Assembly (NCBI GenBank): GCA_003491925.1
Contig: DNAU01000007.1
Span: forward strand, 1 to 6,259
Length of the DNA stretch: 6,259 bases
Reading direction: 5' to 3'
Source: Chloroflexota bacterium
Lineage (GTDB): Bacteria > Chloroflexota > Dormibacteria > Aeolococcales > Aeolococcaceae
Shown here: positions 5,765 through 6,259 of the stretch, piece by piece
Layout: every line of letters starts with the position of its first letter
Numbering within the stretch: the first letter of the stretch is position 1
The notes under the pieces: model-generated
The model's input: only the letters and a program-made list of their open reading frames with translations
The model's database searches: none
What the model was told of the DNA's origin: nothing
Translations under genes and position numbers: made by a program

Positions 5765-6259
5765 TCTTCGTGCCGGCCTACGCCAAGCTCAACCTCGCCC
5801 TCAGCGTGATCGGACGCCGTCCCGACGGCCGCCACGACCTCCGCTCGGTGGTGGTGCGGCTCGACTGGCACGACCTGGTGGGGGCGGGGCCGGTCGAGAT
5901 GGCGTCCCTCCCGGGGGAGGGGGCTTCGGACGTCCGGCTCGAGATCTCCGGCCCATCGTCGGCCGAGGTGCCGGTCGCCGACAACCTCCTGACCCGCGCC
6001 GCTCGCGCCATGCTCGCCCGCCACCCCGGGGGCGCGGTGGAGCTCCGCCTCGAGAAGCGGCTGCCGGCCGCCGCCGGCCTCGGGGGTGGTTCGGCGGATG
6101 CCGCGGCGGTGCTCCTGCTGCTCGCGGGGTTCGGAGTGGGCCGCCCGACTCCCGCCCTCTTCGAGACCGCCGACGCGCTGGGCAGCGACGTCCCGGCGTG
6201 CCTGGCGGGGGGTGGCCTGCTCGTCGGCGGGGCCGGCGAGCGCCTCGAGCCGCTCGCCC
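5761..6259 (+). CDS. ispE: 4-diphosphocytidyl-2-C-methyl-D-erythritol kinase (3' end outside window)
   Basis: The first 166 residues of IspE, which phosphorylates CDP-ME at the 2-hydroxyl using ATP in the MEP route to isopentenyl diphosphate. It is a GHMP-fold kinase in the cytoplasm. Visible motifs are PAYAKLNLAL at 5-14 with catalytic K9 (E. coli K10), RRPDGRHDLRSVV at 19-31, the ATP-binding loop LPAAAGLGGGSADAAA at 101-116, and GSDVP at 141-145 with catalytic D143 (E. coli D141). In most IspE proteins the second motif reads DGYH; here Tyr is Arg (R24), a position that in E. coli (Tyr25) stacks on the cytosine. The ATG at 5761 is supported by GGGGGGAGG (5745-5753), 7 nt upstream. Roughly 120-150 residues should lie beyond the window edge. 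Divergent from rpsT across 212 nt. Confidence 0.96.
   Translation, partial: MIFVPAYAKLNLALSVIGRRPDGRHDLRSVVVRLDWHDLVGAGPVEMASLPGEGASDVRLEISGPSSAEVPVADNLLTRAARAMLARHPGGAVELRLEKRLPAAAGLGGGSADAAAVLLLLAGFGVGRPTPALFETADALGSDVPACLAGGGLLVGGAGERLEPLA

Overview
The window is very GC-rich, compact bacterial chromosome. It fits a high-GC lineage such as Actinobacteriota or a high-GC soil Chloroflexota/Dormibacterota-type organism; the sequence alone does not decide between them. Pointers are the Rv2613c-like HIT protein opening with LWAPWRM, an apparently leaderless gene with a TANNNT -10 box 7 nt before its ATG, GTG and TTG starts, and a tRNA gene with an encoded CCA end. Most of it looks like ordinary core genome; one stretch (about 817-2962) looks accessory and codes for exported proteins.

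Layout from left to right. (1) 11-559, minus strand: a complete HIT-family nucleotide phosphorylase/hydrolase. (2) 560-816: divergent intergenic region. (3) 817-1476, plus: a small exported protein with a SipW-type (TasA/camelysin-like) signal peptide. (4) 1583-2962, plus: a lipoprotein serpin with a Ser/Pro/Thr linker, a complete serpin signature and a glycine-rich reactive loop; its base composition is clearly less GC-rich than its neighbours. (5) 2963-3129: convergent intergenic region with a strong 9-bp hairpin. (6) 3130-3205, minus: tRNA-Ala(GGC). (7) 3431-3994, plus: an unrecognised protein combining a leucine-zipper-like coiled coil, a basic linker and a C-terminal winged-helix-like segment. 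It lies 13 nt before (8) holA (4008-5060, plus), the delta subunit of the DNA polymerase III clamp loader. (9) rpsT (5057-5548, minus): ribosomal protein S20 with a TTG start and a long Lys/Ala/Pro tail. The stop codons of holA and rpsT overlap in a single CTAG. (10) 5549-5760: divergent region with a clear extended -10 promoter for rpsT and a possible short leader ORF before ispE. (11) ispE (5761 to window end, plus): 4-diphosphocytidyl-2-C-methyl-D-erythritol kinase of the MEP isoprenoid pathway, cut by the window edge.

The core genes (holA, rpsT, ispE, tRNA-Ala) serve replication, translation and isoprenoid synthesis and need no functional link beyond proximity. The exported pair (SipW-type protein and serpin) may act together outside the membrane, for example a surface/matrix protein with a membrane-anchored protease inhibitor, but that is inference from adjacency. 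I found no CRISPR array, IS element, phage gene or defence system. The most worthwhile leads are the serpin with its neighbour, the zipper/winged-helix protein beside holA, the S20 tail, and the IspE substitution at a substrate-binding position.
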